A stretch of 6,055 bases of DNA from Limnobacter sp. Its GTDB lineage: Bacteria; Pseudomonadota; Gammaproteobacteria; Burkholderiales; Burkholderiaceae_B. This document shows positions 5,840 through 6,055 of the stretch, one piece after another (the first letter of the stretch is position 1; the number at the start of each line of letters is the position of its first letter). Where the stretch lies: contig JAAURO010000120.1 in NCBI GenBank assembly GCA_012032215.1, positions 1 through 6,055 of the forward strand, given 5' to 3'. A program made the position numbers and the translations under genes. The notes beneath the pieces were generated by a model. That model did no database searches. It saw only the letters and a program-made list of their open reading frames with translations, and had not been told where the DNA came from.

Positions 5840-6055
5840 TTACCATTGCAAATCCACCACCATAGGCACATGGTCAGAAAGCCCCTTGTAACCCGCAGGG
5901 TTGTGCACCCCAGAAGCCACCACCTGCAAGCCACGCACAAACACCCGGTCGAGCTCCAGCAGTGGCAAGCGTTGCGGGAAGCTGCGATGCCCCAACAAAC
6001 GCTGCAAGCGCCCCTGGGGCCGCACCTCTTCCAGGCCAGACTCTGAAAGCACTAC
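5840..6055 (-). CDS. C-terminal end of an EEP-family (YbhP-like) protein, cut by the window edge
   Basis: The frame is open from the window edge to a TAA read at 5842-5840, giving 71 C-terminal residues; the start lies beyond the window. Two hallmarks of the endonuclease/exonuclease/phosphatase superfamily are visible: LLELDRVFVRGLQV (32-45), containing the conserved Asp of an 'LDR' strand, and GLSDHVPMVVDL (58-69), whose SDH carries the catalytic His. RSFPQRLPLLELDRVFVRG closely recalls the end of E. coli YbhP, whose gene also precedes clsB (ybhO). The substrate of YbhP-like proteins is not known to me; related enzymes cut DNA, RNA, phosphoinositides or sphingomyelin. Being next to a cardiolipin synthase suggests, but does not show, a link to membrane lipids. 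The gene probably shares a transcript with clsB, 24 bp downstream. Confidence 0.8.
   Translation of the reverse strand, partial: VVLSESGLEEVRPQGRLQRLLGHRSFPQRLPLLELDRVFVRGLQVVASGVHNPAGYKGLSDHVPMVVDLQW

Noticed and set aside
5234..6046. Open frame on the + strand (270 codons) opposite clsB and the EEP gene
   Set aside because: The product is His/Gln-rich without domains, and it crosses two genes on the other strand that have clear catalytic motifs.

Overview
The window looks like chromosomal DNA from a Gram-negative proteobacterium. A betaproteobacterium of the Burkholderiales is my best guess, and a Limnobacter-like organism is possible. This rests on the style of the prepilin-like proteins, the cytoplasmic multi-PAS chemoreceptor, and a ClsB-type cardiolipin synthase next to an EEP-family gene (the ybhP-ybhO pairing of E. 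coli). It is a taxonomic impression, not a search result. Coding density is high and the gaps are short. I see no tRNA, rRNA, IS element or CRISPR array.

Positions 1-1032 (+ strand) hold two tandem surface-appendage genes. The first is the 3' end of a gene whose last ~105 codons resemble the C-terminal half of a prepilin-like protein. Its TGA overlaps the ATG of the second gene (ATGA). The second gene encodes a complete prepilin with a 34-residue leader, a G|FSLLE processing site and a large C-terminal domain with four cysteines. A 163-bp gap (1033-1195) follows and is unusually rich in small inverted repeats. It may hold a transcript end, a structured leader for the next gene, or both.

Positions 1196-4521 (+ strand) form a compact two-gene chemosensory module. 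The first gene is a soluble chemoreceptor with three PAS domains in series and a cytoplasmic MCP signalling hairpin. Five bases later comes a 534-residue protein that appears to be three divergent CheW-like domains in one chain. A receptor and a triple-CheW adaptor translated together suggest a dedicated receptor-scaffold pair that plugs into a CheA/CheY system encoded elsewhere.

Positions 4496-6055 (- strand) converge on this module. They hold the C-terminal end of an endonuclease/exonuclease/phosphatase (EEP) family protein and, 24 bp downstream, a full ClsB-type cardiolipin synthase with two HKD motifs. The cardiolipin synthase and the triple-CheW gene overlap tail to tail by 26 bp, so any terminator for either transcript must lie inside the opposing gene.

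The most notable content is the three-PAS receptor / triple-CheW pair. The hairpin-rich gap before it is the main stretch that protein coding does not explain.
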